Shown piece by piece: positions 17,552-28,171 of a stretch of 50,595 bases of DNA; the first letter of the stretch is position 1, and every line of letters starts with the position of its first letter. The stretch covers positions 1 through 50,595 of the forward strand of contig NZ_JAHVAB010000063.1 in assembly GCF_019264445.1 (NCBI RefSeq). Reading direction: 5' to 3'. The DNA is from Hydrogenophaga sp. (lineage in GTDB: Bacteria > Pseudomonadota > Gammaproteobacteria > Burkholderiales > Burkholderiaceae_C). The notes under the pieces are model-generated. The model was not told where the DNA came from, made no database searches, and saw nothing but the letters and a program-made list of their open reading frames with translations. The position numbers and the translations under genes are program-made.

Positions 17552-18796
17552 ATGTACGACCGCAACATCCTCATTCAGCAAACCGACCCAGAATTGTTTG
17601 CCGCCATCCAGGCCGAAAACGCACGCCAGGAACACCACATCGAACTGATCGCCAGCGAGAACTACGCATCGCCTGCCGTCATGGCGGCGCAAGGCACCCA
17701 GCTGACGAACAAATACGCAGAAGGCTACCCAGGCAAGCGCTACTACGGCGGCTGTGAGTATGTGGATGTGGCCGAGCAGCTGGCCATCGACCGCGTCAAG
17801 CAGATCTTCGGCGCCGACGCCGCCAACGTGCAACCCCATTGCGGCGCATCGGCCAATGAGGCCGTGTTCCTCGCCTTCCTCAAGCCTGGCGACACCATCA
17901 TGGGCATGAGCCTGGCCGAAGGCGGCCACCTCACCCACGGCATGCCCCTCAACATGAGCGGCAAGTGGTTCAACGTGGTGTCGTATGGCCTGAACGAAAA
18001 GGAAGAGATCGACTACGAAGCGATGGAGCGCAAGGCACATGAAACCAAGCCCAAGCTCATCATCGCTGGCGCCTCGGCTTACAGCCTTCGCATCGATTTC
18101 GAGCGCTTCGCCAAGGTCGCCAAAGACGTTGGTGCCATCTTCATGGTCGACATGGCGCATTACGCTGGCTTGATCGCCGCTGGCGTCTACCCCAACCCTG
18201 TGCCGCATGCCGATGTGGTTACATCGACCACGCACAAGAGTCTGCGTGGCCCGCGCGGCGGCATCATCCTGATGAAAGCCCAACATGAGAAGGCGATCAA
18301 CAGCGCCATTTTCCCGGGCCTGCAGGGCGGCCCCCTGATGCACGTGATCGCTGCAAAGGCCGTGGCTTTCAAGGAAGCACTGACGCCTGAATTCACCGCC
18401 TATCAGCAACAAGTGCTCACAAACGCCAGCATCGTCGCCGAAACGCTCACTTCTCGCGGCCTGCGTATCGTCAGTGGTCGCACCGAAAGCCACGTGATGC
18501 TGGTGGATCTGCGTGCCAAAGGCATCACCGGCAAAGAAGCCGAAGCTGTGCTGGGCAGCGCGCACATGACGATCAACAAAAACGCCATTCCGAACGACCC
18601 GGAAAAGCCGATGGTCACCAGCGGCGTGCGCATTGGCACGCCCGCCATGACCACGCGCGGCTTCAAGGACGAAGAGGCTCGCATCACCGCCAACCTCATT
18701 GCCGACGTGCTCGACAACCCGCGCGACCCGGCGAACATCGAAGCGGTGCGCGCCAAGGTCAATGCACTGACCGCACGTTTCCCGGTCTACAAGTGA
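17552..18796 (+). CDS. glyA: serine hydroxymethyltransferase
   Basis: A 414-residue PLP enzyme, the usual length, that converts serine and tetrahydrofolate to glycine and 5,10-methylene-tetrahydrofolate in the cytoplasm, the main source of one-carbon units. The PLP lysine is K229 in [16 protein letters not shown], the same number as in Escherichia coli GlyA. The N-terminal signature [14 protein letters not shown] and the segment [21 protein letters not shown] are intact. The ATG is preceded by GAAGGA at 17541-17546. It is controlled by the ZTP riboswitch in its leader, so folate status should feed back on the enzyme. nrdR follows after 31 bases and is likely co-transcribed. Confidence 0.99.
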   Translation: MYDRNILIQQTDPELFAAIQAENARQEHHIELIASENYASPAVMAAQGTQLTNKYAEGYPGKRYYGGCEYVDVAEQLAIDRVKQIFGADAANVQPHCGASANEAVFLAFLKPGDTIMGMSLAEGGHLTHGMPLNMSGKWFNVVSYGLNEKEEIDYEAMERKAHETKPKLIIAGASAYSLRIDFERFAKVAKDVGAIFMVDMAHYAGLIAAGVYPNPVPHADVVTSTTHKSLRGPRGGIILMKAQHEKAINSAIFPGLQGGPLMHVIAAKAVAFKEALTPEFTAYQQQVLTNASIVAETLTSRGLRIVSGRTESHVMLVDLRAKGITGKEAEAVLGSAHMTINKNAIPNDPEKPMVTSGVRIGTPAMTTRGFKDEEARITANLIADVLDNPRDPANIEAVRAKVNALTARFPVYK

Positions 18797-18827
18797 GCTG
18801 CCGCCGCACCACGGGAGGGCCACTTGC

Positions 18828-19277
18828 ATGAAGTGCCCGTTTTGCGGCCATCTCGAAACGCAGGTGGTGGAAACCCGCGTCTCCGAAGACGCGGACTTCA
18901 TCCGCCGCAGGCGCCAGTGCGGGCACTGCGAAAAGCGCTTCACCACGTACGAGCGGCCAGAAGTGAGCTTCCCGGCCGTCGTCAAGAAGGACGGCCGGCG
19001 CGTCGACTACGTGCCAGCCAAGCTGCGCGCCTCGTTTGCACTTGCGCTGCGCAAGCGCCCGGTCAGCACCGAGCAGGTCGACGCAGCCATTGAGCGCATC
19101 GAAGAGAAGCTGCTGAACCTGGGCGCCCGCGAGGTGCCCGCCGCCCGCCTGGGTGAAATGGTCATGCGCGAACTCAAGAAGCTCGACAAGGTCGCCTACA
19201 TCCGGTTTGCGAGCGTGTACCGCAGCTTCGAAGACATCGACGAATTCCGCGCACTGGTGGACGAAGTCCGGCGCTAG
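18828..19277 (+). CDS. nrdR: transcriptional repressor NrdR
   Basis: A 149-residue repressor of ribonucleotide reductase genes. The N-terminal zinc ribbon has four cysteines, C3, C6, C31 and C34 (MKCPFCGH and [10 protein letters not shown]), and binds the NrdR boxes upstream of nrd operons. The ATP-cone from about residue 46 ([19 protein letters not shown] to [17 protein letters not shown]) senses ATP and dATP. Length and motifs are standard. It is the partner of glyA in many proteobacteria, and here both would be expressed from the riboswitch-controlled leader unless nrdR has its own promoter. Confidence 0.98.
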   Translation: MKCPFCGHLETQVVETRVSEDADFIRRRRQCGHCEKRFTTYERPEVSFPAVVKKDGRRVDYVPAKLRASFALALRKRPVSTEQVDAAIERIEEKLLNLGAREVPAARLGEMVMRELKKLDKVAYIRFASVYRSFEDIDEFRALVDEVRR

Positions 19278-19386
19278 CACGCCTGCTTTCGGCGCGCGTC
19301 AGATACCCCCACCCGTTTGTCGCGAGGCGCCTCGCATTCATCGGGCGCCGAGGATCGTTAGCAGCTGTAACAGGCAGACTTCGGCG

Positions 19387-19941
19387 ATGTCCAATCTCCG
19401 CCAGTCCGCTTTCAGGTCGCTGCGACAACGCCACGCGGGCTTCACGATGATCGAGTTAATGGTGGTGGTGGCCATTGTTGCCGTCATGGCGATGATCGCA
19501 ACGCCCAGCTTTCGCGCGCTGCAAGCGCGCAACGCCATACGGGCGGTTGTCAACGACTACACACTCTCGGTTTACTTTGCCAAGACTGAGGCTGTCAGGC
19601 AGAACGCGCCCGTGACGGTCTGCCCCAGCTCAAACGGTACGGCTTGCACCAACAGCGGTCTGGAGGCTGGCTGGGTAGTTTTCGTCGGTTTGCCCGACGC
19701 AGCGGCTCCTCCCATTCTCCAGGACACGCCGGGCCGCCCGCGGGTGCGAACCACGTTCACCGACAACGCACTCGCAAGCCAGGCCGTTACGTTTCTGCCC
19801 AACGGACAACCGGCGGCCACTTTTGTGGGAAACACACTGCGTGTGTGCCCTACCGAGGCCGCGTTCAACGCCATGTCCCGACAGGTCACGATGAACCGCA
19901 CAGCCCGGATCACGGTGACGAACCCCAGTATCTGCAACTGA
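19387..19941 (+). CDS. fimT: minor pilin FimT/GspH type (cluster 1)
   Basis: A 184-residue type IV pilus minor pilin. The prepilin peptidase site is HAG|FTMIELMVVVAIVAVMA with glutamate at +5, followed by a hydrophobic helix (about 19-40). The C-terminal half is a GspH-type domain with cysteines, including the final PSICN, that probably form a disulfide. FimT-like proteins are minor pilins of type IV pili, and in some bacteria they bind DNA during uptake. The ATG at 19387 lies 109 bases after nrdR; the gap contains no strong promoter that I can see, so co-transcription with glyA-nrdR cannot be excluded. pilV follows after 13 bases. Confidence 0.88.
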   Translation: MSNLRQSAFRSLRQRHAGFTMIELMVVVAIVAVMAMIATPSFRALQARNAIRAVVNDYTLSVYFAKTEAVRQNAPVTVCPSSNGTACTNSGLEAGWVVFVGLPDAAAPPILQDTPGRPRVRTTFTDNALASQAVTFLPNGQPAATFVGNTLRVCPTEAAFNAMSRQVTMNRTARITVTNPSICN

Positions 19942-19954
19942 CCTGCACAGGCGT

Positions 19955-20587
19955 ATGCGTTCACACACGAAATCAAGCCCCCGTCTTCACCTGCAACGCG
20001 GTGCTTCGCTTCTCGAGGTGCTGATCACCATGCTGGTGGTGGCGGTTGGGCTGCTCGGCGCTGCCGGGCTGCAACTGGCGTCCACGCGATACCAGCAGAC
20101 GTCTTCTGTACGGACCCAGGCGCTCACGCAGGCCGACTTCATCATCGAAAAGATGCGGGTCAATAACGCCACCCTGCGGTTCAACAACCTGGCGGCAGCG
20201 GCAGCGACCCCGGAAGGCGCCTACCTCGCTCCAGACGGCTATGCCGCTGCCGATCCGGAAGACGGCGCGCTTCCCGACGATCCAGCCTGTGGACTCAACG
20301 CGCAACCGGTATGCACGGCAGCGCAATCGGCGCAACGCGACCTGCGCGAGTGGCGCCAGTCGCTGGCGCGCGAGTTGCCAGGCGGGCGAGGCGCCCTCTT
20401 TGCTGTGGCCACAGGCGCGGGGGTGACAGAGCCCAACGCACGCCGTGTGGTGGTGATGTGGCGCGAGAAAGCGCAAGCCGCTACAGACAACGTGGCGGGA
20501 CAAGCCGCGGTCGAAGCGACCGATGACAGCTGCCCGGCGCCCCAAGTTGCGGGCGTGCGTTGTCTCAACCTGTGGGTGACCCCATGA
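19955..20587 (+). CDS. pilV: type IV pilus minor pilin PilV (cluster 1)
   Basis: A 210-residue minor pilin. The leader ends QRG|ASLLEVLITMLVVAVGLLG, with glutamate at +5 and a conserved VGLLGxAGLQ that is typical of PilV. The remainder is a globular periplasmic domain with cysteines near residues 109, 115, 196 and 204. PilV takes part with PilW, PilX and PilY1 in the tip complex that primes pilus assembly. Its stop overlaps the ATG of pilW (ATGA), so translation is coupled. It is about 15 residues longer than the second PilV copy in this window. Confidence 0.9.
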   Translation: MRSHTKSSPRLHLQRGASLLEVLITMLVVAVGLLGAAGLQLASTRYQQTSSVRTQALTQADFIIEKMRVNNATLRFNNLAAAAATPEGAYLAPDGYAAADPEDGALPDDPACGLNAQPVCTAAQSAQRDLREWRQSLARELPGGRGALFAVATGAGVTEPNARRVVVMWREKAQAATDNVAGQAAVEATDDSCPAPQVAGVRCLNLWVTP

Positions 20588-21657
20588 AACGCTATCGCTT
20601 TCCCCGCCATCAACGCGGCATGTCGTTGATTGAACTGCTGGTCAGCATCGCGATCGGTTTGGTGATCCTGACGGCCATCGGCACCGCCTACATCAACACC
20701 ACCAACACCACCCGCCAGCGTGAAAACCTGGCCGAGCTGGATGACCCCGCTTACAACGTCATGCGCATGCTCAAGCACAACCTCACGCTGGCGGGCTATG
20801 TGGACATATTCGACCTGGATGCGGGCAACAGGGCTCGTGCGGCCTCGCTCTTTGTGCCGGGGAACACGACGCTGAGCAACATGTTCGTGCGCGCGACGGG
20901 TGGAACGTCACCGCCCGTGTTTGCGCCACTCAGCCAGTTTTTCCCAGGTCTTGTGCCGATCTTTGGCTGCGATGGCGCGATGGCTGGAGCCCCCAACACC
21001 ATCCTGACGTCTCCGCCGCCAGCAGCACCCGCGTGCGGCGCCGCAAATGCCACTAGGCATACCCTCCAGATCGCCTACCAAGGCGTGCCGTTGAGTGCGG
21101 CCAACCTGCCCAACAGCTTGCTACCCGCCAATGCAGTCACAGGCGACGGTCTCGACTGCCTGCAACGCACACCGCCTGCTGGCCAGGTGATGGTGATCAA
21201 CCGGTTTTCTGCACCCGCGCCCGCAGCGGGTGCGGTGTCGCAAATGAACTGTGAGGGCTCCGGCGCCGCCGGCGCGCAATCCATTGCTGGCGGTGTTGAA
21301 GAATTCGTGCTTCGCTACCAGCTAGCGGCACCTGGCGACCCCCTCAACCCTGCTGCAGCAGGCAGCGGGCAGCAGCGCTACGTGAACGCTGCCGCTGTAT
21401 CGAACGCAGGGACGAATCCGCAGGGCTGGGCGGGCGTGACGGCAGTTGAAATCTGCATCGTGTCGGCAACCCCCACCACCAGTGGCCCTGCTGCTCCAGG
21501 CACCAACGCCTTGCAGACCACCCGCCCGACATGTACGCGCGCCGCCGATGGCGCCTTCAACGCCAATATCGCACGCGCTGCGGGCGATACCCGCTTGTGG
21601 AAGCGCTACACCTCGGTGGTGTCGTTGCGCAACACCGTGTTTGCTACCCCTTTGTGA
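20584..21657 (+). CDS. pilW: type IV pilus minor pilin PilW (cluster 1)
   Basis: A 357-residue minor pilin. The cleavage site is QRG|MSLIELLVSIAIGLVILT, with glutamate at +5 and the SIAIGLVIL helix typical of PilW. The large C-terminal domain has the segment GGVEEFVLRY-like (IAGGVEEFVLRYQL), which is the PilW signature, and ends with VVSLRNTV. It joins the tip priming complex. The start at 20584 overlaps the pilV stop; an in-frame ATG at 20560 would lie inside pilV and add eight residues before the basic leader KRYRFPRH. pilX follows after seven bases. Confidence 0.9.
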   Translation: MKRYRFPRHQRGMSLIELLVSIAIGLVILTAIGTAYINTTNTTRQRENLAELDDPAYNVMRMLKHNLTLAGYVDIFDLDAGNRARAASLFVPGNTTLSNMFVRATGGTSPPVFAPLSQFFPGLVPIFGCDGAMAGAPNTILTSPPPAAPACGAANATRHTLQIAYQGVPLSAANLPNSLLPANAVTGDGLDCLQRTPPAGQVMVINRFSAPAPAAGAVSQMNCEGSGAAGAQSIAGGVEEFVLRYQLAAPGDPLNPAAAGSGQQRYVNAAAVSNAGTNPQGWAGVTAVEICIVSATPTTSGPAAPGTNALQTTRPTCTRAADGAFNANIARAAGDTRLWKRYTSVVSLRNTVFATPL

Positions 21658-21664
21658 GCACCGC

Positions 21665-22387
21665 ATGAACAGGCCGCATCTCCAACGAGGCTTCGTGCTG
21701 GTCACCAGCCTCATTTTCCTGATCGTGCTTTCACTGCTGGGCGTCATGGCCCTGCGCGGCACACTGTTTGGCGAGCGCATGGCCGCCAACGACCGCGATC
21801 TGGCTGTGGCGCGCGAGTTCGCCGAGCTAGCCCTGCGCGATGCCGAGCGCGATGTGTTGGGCTTGCGATTCGATGGAACCACCTATTGCCGGCTTCCCAA
21901 CGGCAACACCAATTGCGGCGTTGTCCGCCCCGCTGGTACACGTCCCACCAGTGCGTTGGACGCTGGCAATTTCTGGGTGGCGGCCAACCCGGTCATTGAC
22001 GACATCGGGCTGGACAACGGCGGTCTCGGCGGAGACGCCAGCCTCCAGGGTCTGTATACCGCTCGCTCGGCAACCGCCTGTGGCATGCCGGTATGGAGCG
22101 GAGCCAACTGGCAGGACAACGCCAATCCCGCGCGCAGCTGTGCCGGCACGATTGCCGCAGCGGTACCGACGGTCGCCTACGGCACCTTCACAGACGCACC
22201 CTTCAATGGCCCGAATGGCACCGTGCCCCCACGCTACATCATCGAGATGTTTCGCGCCGATGATCTCAACATCACACCGACGTCAAACAAGCTCTTCTTC
22301 CGGATCACCGCTGTGGGCTTCGGTCGCACGCAAGGGTTGGCCGGGCGCACTTCAGTGACGCTGCAATCGGTTTTCTCCCCGCTTTGA
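21665..22387 (+). CDS. pilX: type IV pilus assembly protein PilX (cluster 1)
   Basis: A 240-residue minor pilin. The leader ends QRG|FVLVTSLIFLIVLSLLGVMAL; it lacks the +5 glutamate, as PilX and GspK-like minor pilins usually do. The segment AREFAELALRDAERDVLGLRFDG is a good match to the PilX N-terminal domain. The C-terminal part has four cysteines and ends RTSVTLQSVFSPL. It probably helps PilY1 reach the pilus tip. It lies between pilW and the frameshifted pilY1, with a 22-base gap to the latter. The start is chosen at the ATG that follows the pilW stop directly. Confidence 0.88.
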   Translation: MNRPHLQRGFVLVTSLIFLIVLSLLGVMALRGTLFGERMAANDRDLAVAREFAELALRDAERDVLGLRFDGTTYCRLPNGNTNCGVVRPAGTRPTSALDAGNFWVAANPVIDDIGLDNGGLGGDASLQGLYTARSATACGMPVWSGANWQDNANPARSCAGTIAAAVPTVAYGTFTDAPFNGPNGTVPPRYIIEMFRADDLNITPTSNKLFFRITAVGFGRTQGLAGRTSVTLQSVFSPL

Positions 22388-22409
22388 ATCACGCCCAGGG
22401 AACATTCAC

Positions 22410-25400
22410 ATGAACACCCCGACCTTTCGACGTCTTGCGACTGGCCTGCTGGTCACGTGGATGGCCACGGCCGCCTGGGCTTTCACCCCCAGCACGCAAC
22501 CCCCCTCCACCACGGCAGTGCCTGGCAACGTGATGCTGGCCCTCTCCGTCGAATTCCCCACTGGCCTGCAGGTGTCCTACGACACCACCAACTACAACAA
22601 CCTGCTGCGGTACGAAGGCTACTTTGACAACCGCAAGTGCTACACCTACAACACCACCGACGAGGTGTTTAACCCCACGAGTGCCATCACAACCACCGGC
22701 ACTTGCGCGAACGCGGAGTGGAACGGCAACCTGTTGAACTGGCTGACGATGACCAACATCGACCAGTTCCGCTCGGTGATGACCGGCGGCACGCGCGACA
22801 ACTTCTCGACCAAGAACGCCAGCCACCCTGGCGACACCACTGCGCGCACGGTGCTCATCCGCTCGTTCAGTGACCGCAACAGCTACAACCCCGTCAAGCG
22901 CATCCGCAATAAGACCCTATCCCGAGCGACTTGCGCAGCACCACCGCGCGGTATGTGCGCTCCGGCGGGTACGGCTCCAAATTCATTGTCTCTACGAGCA
23001 ACAATTTTGCCGACCTAGGCGATACGCAGCAGCGGGCCACGTGTGCAAACACCACTCTGCCTTCCAGTGGCGTCTGCTTCAACATCCGGGTGTCGGCCTG
23101 TGTGATGTCTCCAGCACAAGGGGTGACCGGAAACACCCGCGAAGCCAACTGCCAGGCCAGATATTCCGGCGTGGCCAAGCCTGAAGGCCTGATTCAAGAA
23201 TACGCAGCCACCCTGCGGTTTGGCGCGTTTGGCTACCTGAACGAAACCGGCAACCTGCGAAATGGTGGTGTGCTGCGCTCCGCCATGAAGAGCGTCGGAC
23301 CGGTGGCCGCCACCAGCACGGGTGTTGTTGCAAACACCAATGTGGAATGGAATACCAGCACGGGCGTGATCCTGGCCAACCCGGATCCGGTCGACGCCAC
23401 CGCCAGCAACGTCGCCAACTCCGGCCTGATGAACTACCTCAACAAGTTCGGCTACGCGGCGGGCTACAAGGGCAACGACCCCGTGAGCGAGCTGTACTAC
23501 GCAGCACAGCGTTACATGCGCGGCTACGCACCCCCCAATGAGTACGTCAACAACCTGACAGATGCCGGCAAAGACGGGTTCCCGGTCATCACAGGGGCGG
23601 CGCACCAACGTGGCGGTGCGCGAGATCCGATGATCAACACCTGCCAGCGCAACTTCATGCTGGGCATTGGCGACATCTACACCCACGAGGATGGCCAACT
23701 TCCGGGGCGTCTGCTCGGGCCAGCTGATCCTGACAACCTGAATGTCGACACGCTCTGGAACCGTTTGACAGGTCAGGAAGGCTCGACATCCTGGACAGGT
23801 GGCGCCAGCGGCGGCACGCCCTACATTGCAGCACTGGCCCATTGGGCCAACACCAACGACATTCGCAGCGACTTGTCGGGCAATCAAACCATGTCCACCT
23901 ATTGGGTGGACGTTCTTGAGAATGGCAACGGTGTGGGAGGCATGCCGGCTGCAGGGACGTTGCGCACGCAGTACTGGCTGGCAGCCAAATACGGCGGCTT
24001 TGATACCACTATGGCGCCCGGCGACAACCCCAATGTCCGCCTGACGGCCACGGATCCACTGGCCTGGGACATCAACGGAGACGGTGTGCCCGACAACTGG
24101 TTTGCTGGCAGCACGCCCACCCTGTTGAGGTCCAGCCTGTCGGCTGCCTTCAGCCGGATCAACATCGTTGCTGGCGCTGCCGCTGCATCCAGCGCTGCGG
24201 TCACCTCCAACAGGCAAACCTCCAGCAGCGAGATCATCTACGCGGGCTACCAGCCCCGGGACTGGACTGGCAGTGTGCGATCGTGCTCGCCCAGCCAGAC
24301 GGCGACCCAGTGCAATGCCACGCCAACGTGGGATGCGTCGCACTGGTTAGACAGCGCGACGAATTCGGTACCCGCAGCCAACAAGCTCACCCCGAGCACC
24401 CGGAAAATCATCACCTCGTACCGGGCACCAACCACGCCGTTCGCGTTTTCGACGATGCGGTTTCAATGGGACAGCCTGAACTCGGCACAACAAGCGACGC
24501 TCAACGCAGACGGCAACGGTGCGGCGCGGCTCGAATTCGTTCGCGGAAGTCGGGCCAACGAGGGCTCTCTGTTCCGCGTGCGTCCCAGCAACCTGTTGGG
24601 CGACATCGTCAACTCTGGCGTCACCTATGTCGCAGGCCCAGGCCCAGCATTGATCGGGGCGAACTTCCCGGGGCACACCGCTTACCGCAACACCACGCGC
24701 ACCCGTCCAGCAGTGGTCTATGTCGGCAGCAACGACGGCATGCTGCATGCGTTCTCGGGCACTACAGGCAGAGAGCTGTTTGGCTATGTCCCGAGCACGG
24801 TGCTGAGCAAGCTGGTCGGTTTCTCCGCCTTCAACTTCCGTCATGACTACATGGTGGACGGCACCCCCATGGTGGGTGACTTCGAGAAGACCGGCTCAAC
24901 CGCAGCCTCGCCCAGCTGGGGCACCCTCCTTGTGGGAGGTCTGGGTGCGGGCGGCAGAGGCTACTACGCGCTGGACATCAGCTCGCAAAGCACGTTTGCC
25001 ACGGACAGCGAAACGGCCCTTGCTTCTTCGCTGCCTATCTGGGAATTCACGTCGGCCCAGGATGCCGATCTGGGCTTTACCTTCAACGAACCGTCCATCA
25101 GCCCAAGCACCGGCGCCTACCGCCAGATTGCCAAATTCGCCGACGCCACGGTCGCCACGGGCGTTTGGCGTGTAGCCGTGGGCAACGGTTATGGTTCGAC
25201 GGCTGGCAATGCCGCACTTTACCTGCTGGACGCCAACACCGGAGCTGCATCTACGAAGCTGGTGGCCTACACCAACACCACAGGTACAGCTGGGGAGAAT
25301 GGCCTGTCTTCACCCACCCCCGTGGACACCGACCGCGACGGATTGATGGACACCGTTTACGCCGGAGACATACGAGGTAATCTGCACAAATTCCAGTTCT

Positions 25401-26131
25401 CTCGGGCGTCTGGCACTGACTTCGTGCTGGCCAGGCCCGCTGAAACCGGTGGTGCCTGGCGCTATCTGGGTGTGGTGTATTCCACCACCCAACCGATCAC
25501 CACGGCACCCTCTGTGGTAGCCGCGTGCCAGGGCTCGGGCTGGAACGTTCTGTTCGGCACGGGCAAACTCAACGAGGACACCGACTATGCCGACACCGCC
25601 ACGCGCGGCTTCTACAACATCCTTGACAACTCACCCTCGTCGGCACTGACCGTTCCTGCAGCCAGTGTGGTCCCGATGGGCGCCTTCACTTCTGTCAATC
25701 TGGGCAGTGGTCAGGTCGGGCGCAACTGGAGCACGCCGAACTTGAACGGCGCGCGCGGCTGGAGCATGAGCTTCACCGGAGGTGAGCGTGTATTAACCAA
25801 CTCCACCATTCCGCCAGACACTGGTGCGGTGCTTTTCGCCACGACACAGCCCCGGGGTGACGTCTGTACTCCGGGCAATTCAGGCTATCTGATGGCAGTC
25901 AATATCTGCTCGGGGCGCATCGGGGACCTCGTCGTCAATGGTCAGGTGGTTGGTGGCGTGGCCATCGATTCGTCAGGTGTGGTGAAGGTCAGCAACACCT
26001 ACACCAACACGGACGCGAGACAGACTGTGGTGTGCAACCAGGATGGATGCAAGGGCCCTGATGCCCCTAGACTATTGGGCTCCAGTGCACCTCGCGGCCG
26101 ATACAGCTGGCGTGAAATCCTGACGAAATGA
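22410..26131 (+). pseudogene. pilY1: PilY1 tip adhesin, one-base frameshift (cluster 1)
   Basis: PilY1 is a secreted pilus-tip adhesin and priming factor. The first frame encodes a signal peptide (ending ATAAWAFT), LSVEFPTGLQVSYDTTNY and the PilY1-typical YEGYFDNRKCYTYN, and should continue past 22911. It instead runs out of frame to a stop at 23016-23018. The second frame carries the remaining roughly 1,070 codons from about 22913 (DPIPSDLRSTTARYV) to 26131, including the beta-propeller and the calcium loop DTDRDGLMD near 25330-25355. Insertion of one G at AATAAG/ACC (about 22911-22914) restores KDPIPSDL in frame. The total would be about 1240 residues, a normal size. The cause may be a real mutation or a sequencing error. 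The ORF ends with an ATGA overlap to pilE. Confidence 0.85.
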
Positions 26132-26622
26132 ACACCATGAACACCTCCCGCGTCCGCAACCGAGGCTTCACCCTGATCGAGGTCATGATCGTGGTGGCCA
26201 TCATCGGTATCCTGGCCGCCATAGCGCTGCCAAGCTATACCGCCTATGTGCAACGCAGTCACCGGGCCGAGGCAAAGAACTATCTTCAGGCTGTGGCGCA
26301 GCGGTTGGAACAAAACTACTCGCTCTCGGGCCGCTACAGCGCAGCACAGGATGGCGCCGCCATCACCAACGCCTTCATCACTGCCACTGGCTTTGGGGTG
26401 GTGCCCGTGGGTGGACCTGCTCGATACAACATCACGTTTGCGCCCGCAGTGGCACCGGCCCTCAATCCTGACCAGGGCACTTTCCTGCTGCAGGCAGTGC
26501 CAGCGGGTGCCCAAGCCAACGACGTCTGCGGCACGCTGCTGCTGAACAACCAGAACATCAAGGGCGCCGGTGGCGTGCTGAACAACCGCGCGCAGCTGAC
26601 GTTGGATTGCTGGGGCCGATAG
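26128..26622 (+). CDS. pilE: type IV pilin PilE-like (cluster 1)
   Basis: A 164-residue pilin. The cleavage site [27 protein letters not shown] is classic, with +5 glutamate. The rest has the PilE-type [23 protein letters not shown] helix and a C-terminal disulfide loop between the cysteines in DVCGTLLL and LDCWGR. A second in-frame ATG at 26137 would remove three residues. In this position in the operon PilE is thought to act as a minor pilin connecting the tip complex to the fibre, rather than as the major pilin. The ATG overlaps the pilY1 stop, and its TAG overlaps the ribD GTG by one base. Confidence 0.9.
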   Translation: MNTMNTSRVRNRGFTLIEVMIVVAIIGILAAIALPSYTAYVQRSHRAEAKNYLQAVAQRLEQNYSLSGRYSAAQDGAAITNAFITATGFGVVPVGGPARYNITFAPAVAPALNPDQGTFLLQAVPAGAQANDVCGTLLLNNQNIKGAGGVLNNRAQLTLDCWGR

Positions 26623-27773
26623 TGACCGACGTTGGCGCGCGGATGTCGCGCGCAGTGGATCTGTCGCAAGCGGCGCTCACCCTATCCAACCCCAACCCCA
26701 GAGTCGGTTGCGTCATCACGACCGCAGACGGCCGGGAAATCGGCATCGGTCACACTCAACAAGCAGGCGGTCCGCACGCAGAGGTGATGGCCTTGCGCGA
26801 CGCACAGGCTCGGGGCGAGTCTGTGGTGGGCGCCACGGTATGCGTCACGCTCGAACCCTGCTCGCACCACGGCCGCACCCCACCTTGCTGCGACGCGCTG
26901 ATTGCGGCTCGGGTCGCGAAGGTGGTCGTGGCCACGGGAGACCCCAACCCCAAGGTAGCGGGCCGTGGTCTGGATCGACTGCGCGCGGCAGGCATTGAGG
27001 TGGTGCTGCTCCCCGCAGATCACCCGACGGCTCACGCAGCACGAGAGCTCAACATCGGCTTCTTCAGCCGCATGATCCGACGGACCCCCTGGGTACGCAT
27101 GAAGGTGGCTGCGTCGCTGGATGGCGTGACCGCGCTGAACAATGGCGTGAGCCAATGGATCACGGGCGAGGCGGCTCGCGCCGACGGACACGCTTGGCGC
27201 GCGCGGGCCTGTGCGGTGCTCACGGGTATCGGCACCGTGCTCGAGGACAACCCGTCCCTTGATGTTCGCCTGGTGGACGCGCCACGCCAGCCTCATCTGG
27301 TGGTGATCGACAGTCGCCTGCAAACACCCACGCACGCTCGACTTTTCACAACGCCCGCCAATGGCATTTCGCGCCAGATATGGATTTATCACGCCGAGCG
27401 CAACGCCAGCAAGGAAGCCGCTCTGCGCGAAGCAGGCGCCACGTTGATCCACATGCCCGGCGCCAACGACAAGGTGGACCTGCCGAATGTGATGTCCGAC
27501 CTGGCAAGGCGCGAAGTCAATGAGCTGCATGTCGAAGCGGGCCACAAGCTCAACGGCTCGTTGCTGCGCGAAGGCCTCGTGGACGAGTTGTTGATGTACC
27601 AGGCACCCCAGCTGCTCGGTCAAGGTGCCGGGCTGACCAACATCGGACCGCTACAACGGCTGGAAGACGGCCCCATGCTGCGGTATGCGTCCGTCGGCCA
27701 TGTGGGGCTCGATCTGCGAATCGTCGCGCGTGTGCAGGGTCACGACGAGTTCCTGCATGCGCCGGCCACGTAA
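26622..27773 (+). CDS. ribD: riboflavin biosynthesis deaminase/reductase RibD
   Basis: A 383-residue bifunctional enzyme that deaminates the pyrimidine intermediate and then reduces its ribose, two successive steps of riboflavin synthesis. The deaminase zinc site is HAEVMAL, with PCSHHGRTPPC providing the cysteine ligands. The reductase begins near RTPWVRMKVAASLDGVTAL. I chose the GTG at 26622-26624, which overlaps the pilE TAG; a TTG at 26607 and an ATG at 26643 are alternatives. It is the first rib gene, but its usual neighbour ribE is 2.7 kb further on because the second pilin cluster lies between them. Confidence 0.95.
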   Translation: MTDVGARMSRAVDLSQAALTLSNPNPRVGCVITTADGREIGIGHTQQAGGPHAEVMALRDAQARGESVVGATVCVTLEPCSHHGRTPPCCDALIAARVAKVVVATGDPNPKVAGRGLDRLRAAGIEVVLLPADHPTAHAARELNIGFFSRMIRRTPWVRMKVAASLDGVTALNNGVSQWITGEAARADGHAWRARACAVLTGIGTVLEDNPSLDVRLVDAPRQPHLVVIDSRLQTPTHARLFTTPANGISRQIWIYHAERNASKEAALREAGATLIHMPGANDKVDLPNVMSDLARREVNELHVEAGHKLNGSLLREGLVDELLMYQAPQLLGQGAGLTNIGPLQRLEDGPMLRYASVGHVGLDLRIVARVQGHDEFLHAPAT

Positions 27774-27907
27774 CAGGGCATACGGGAAAAACCAAAAGCC
27801 AAAGCTGCGTCAATACCGCCAAGGGTGTAGGAAAGCCGCCTATCCCGGTTTGAAAAACGCTCGTCAGATAAATCTTTAGTGCTCATTTTTGTCGCTAGAG
27901 TGCCGGC

Positions 27908-28171
27908 ATGCAAAAGGCCAAGGCCACCTCTGGCGAACACAAACGCAGCGCTCGCGGCTTCTCGTTGATCGAGTTGATGGTTGCGGTCGCGCTGCTGGCC
28001 GTGCTGGCATCCCTCGCCGCCCCGTCGTTCGCCAACATCACGCGCCAGTTCCGGGTCGGCACCGTCACCGACGAACTGATGCCCGTTGAGACAGGGCAAC
28101 TGGTCTGCTTCTCCACGGCCACACGAACGCGCAGGGTCCGTAACGCCACCCAATGCGGGCCGGAACCATGA
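27908..28171 (+). CDS. shortened FimT-like minor pilin (cluster 2)
   Basis: An 87-residue open frame with a good prepilin leader, ARG|FSLIELMVAVALLAVLASLAAPS, and glutamate at +5. It then reads FRVGTVTDELM and jumps to a tail GQLVCFSTATRTRRVRNATQC that resembles the C-terminal end of FimT proteins. About half of the usual middle domain is absent. This looks like an in-frame internal deletion of fimT. The stop overlaps the pilV2 ATG (ATGA). It may be non-functional, or a small pilin-like subunit. The 134 bases before it (27774-27907) show no convincing promoter. Confidence 0.6.
   Translation: MQKAKATSGEHKRSARGFSLIELMVAVALLAVLASLAAPSFANITRQFRVGTVTDELMPVETGQLVCFSTATRTRRVRNATQCGPEP

Noticed and set aside
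22905..22932. Programmed -1 frameshift in pilY1
   Set aside because: The site CAATAAG is not a slippery heptamer and no stimulatory hairpin follows, so a mutation or sequencing error is more likely.
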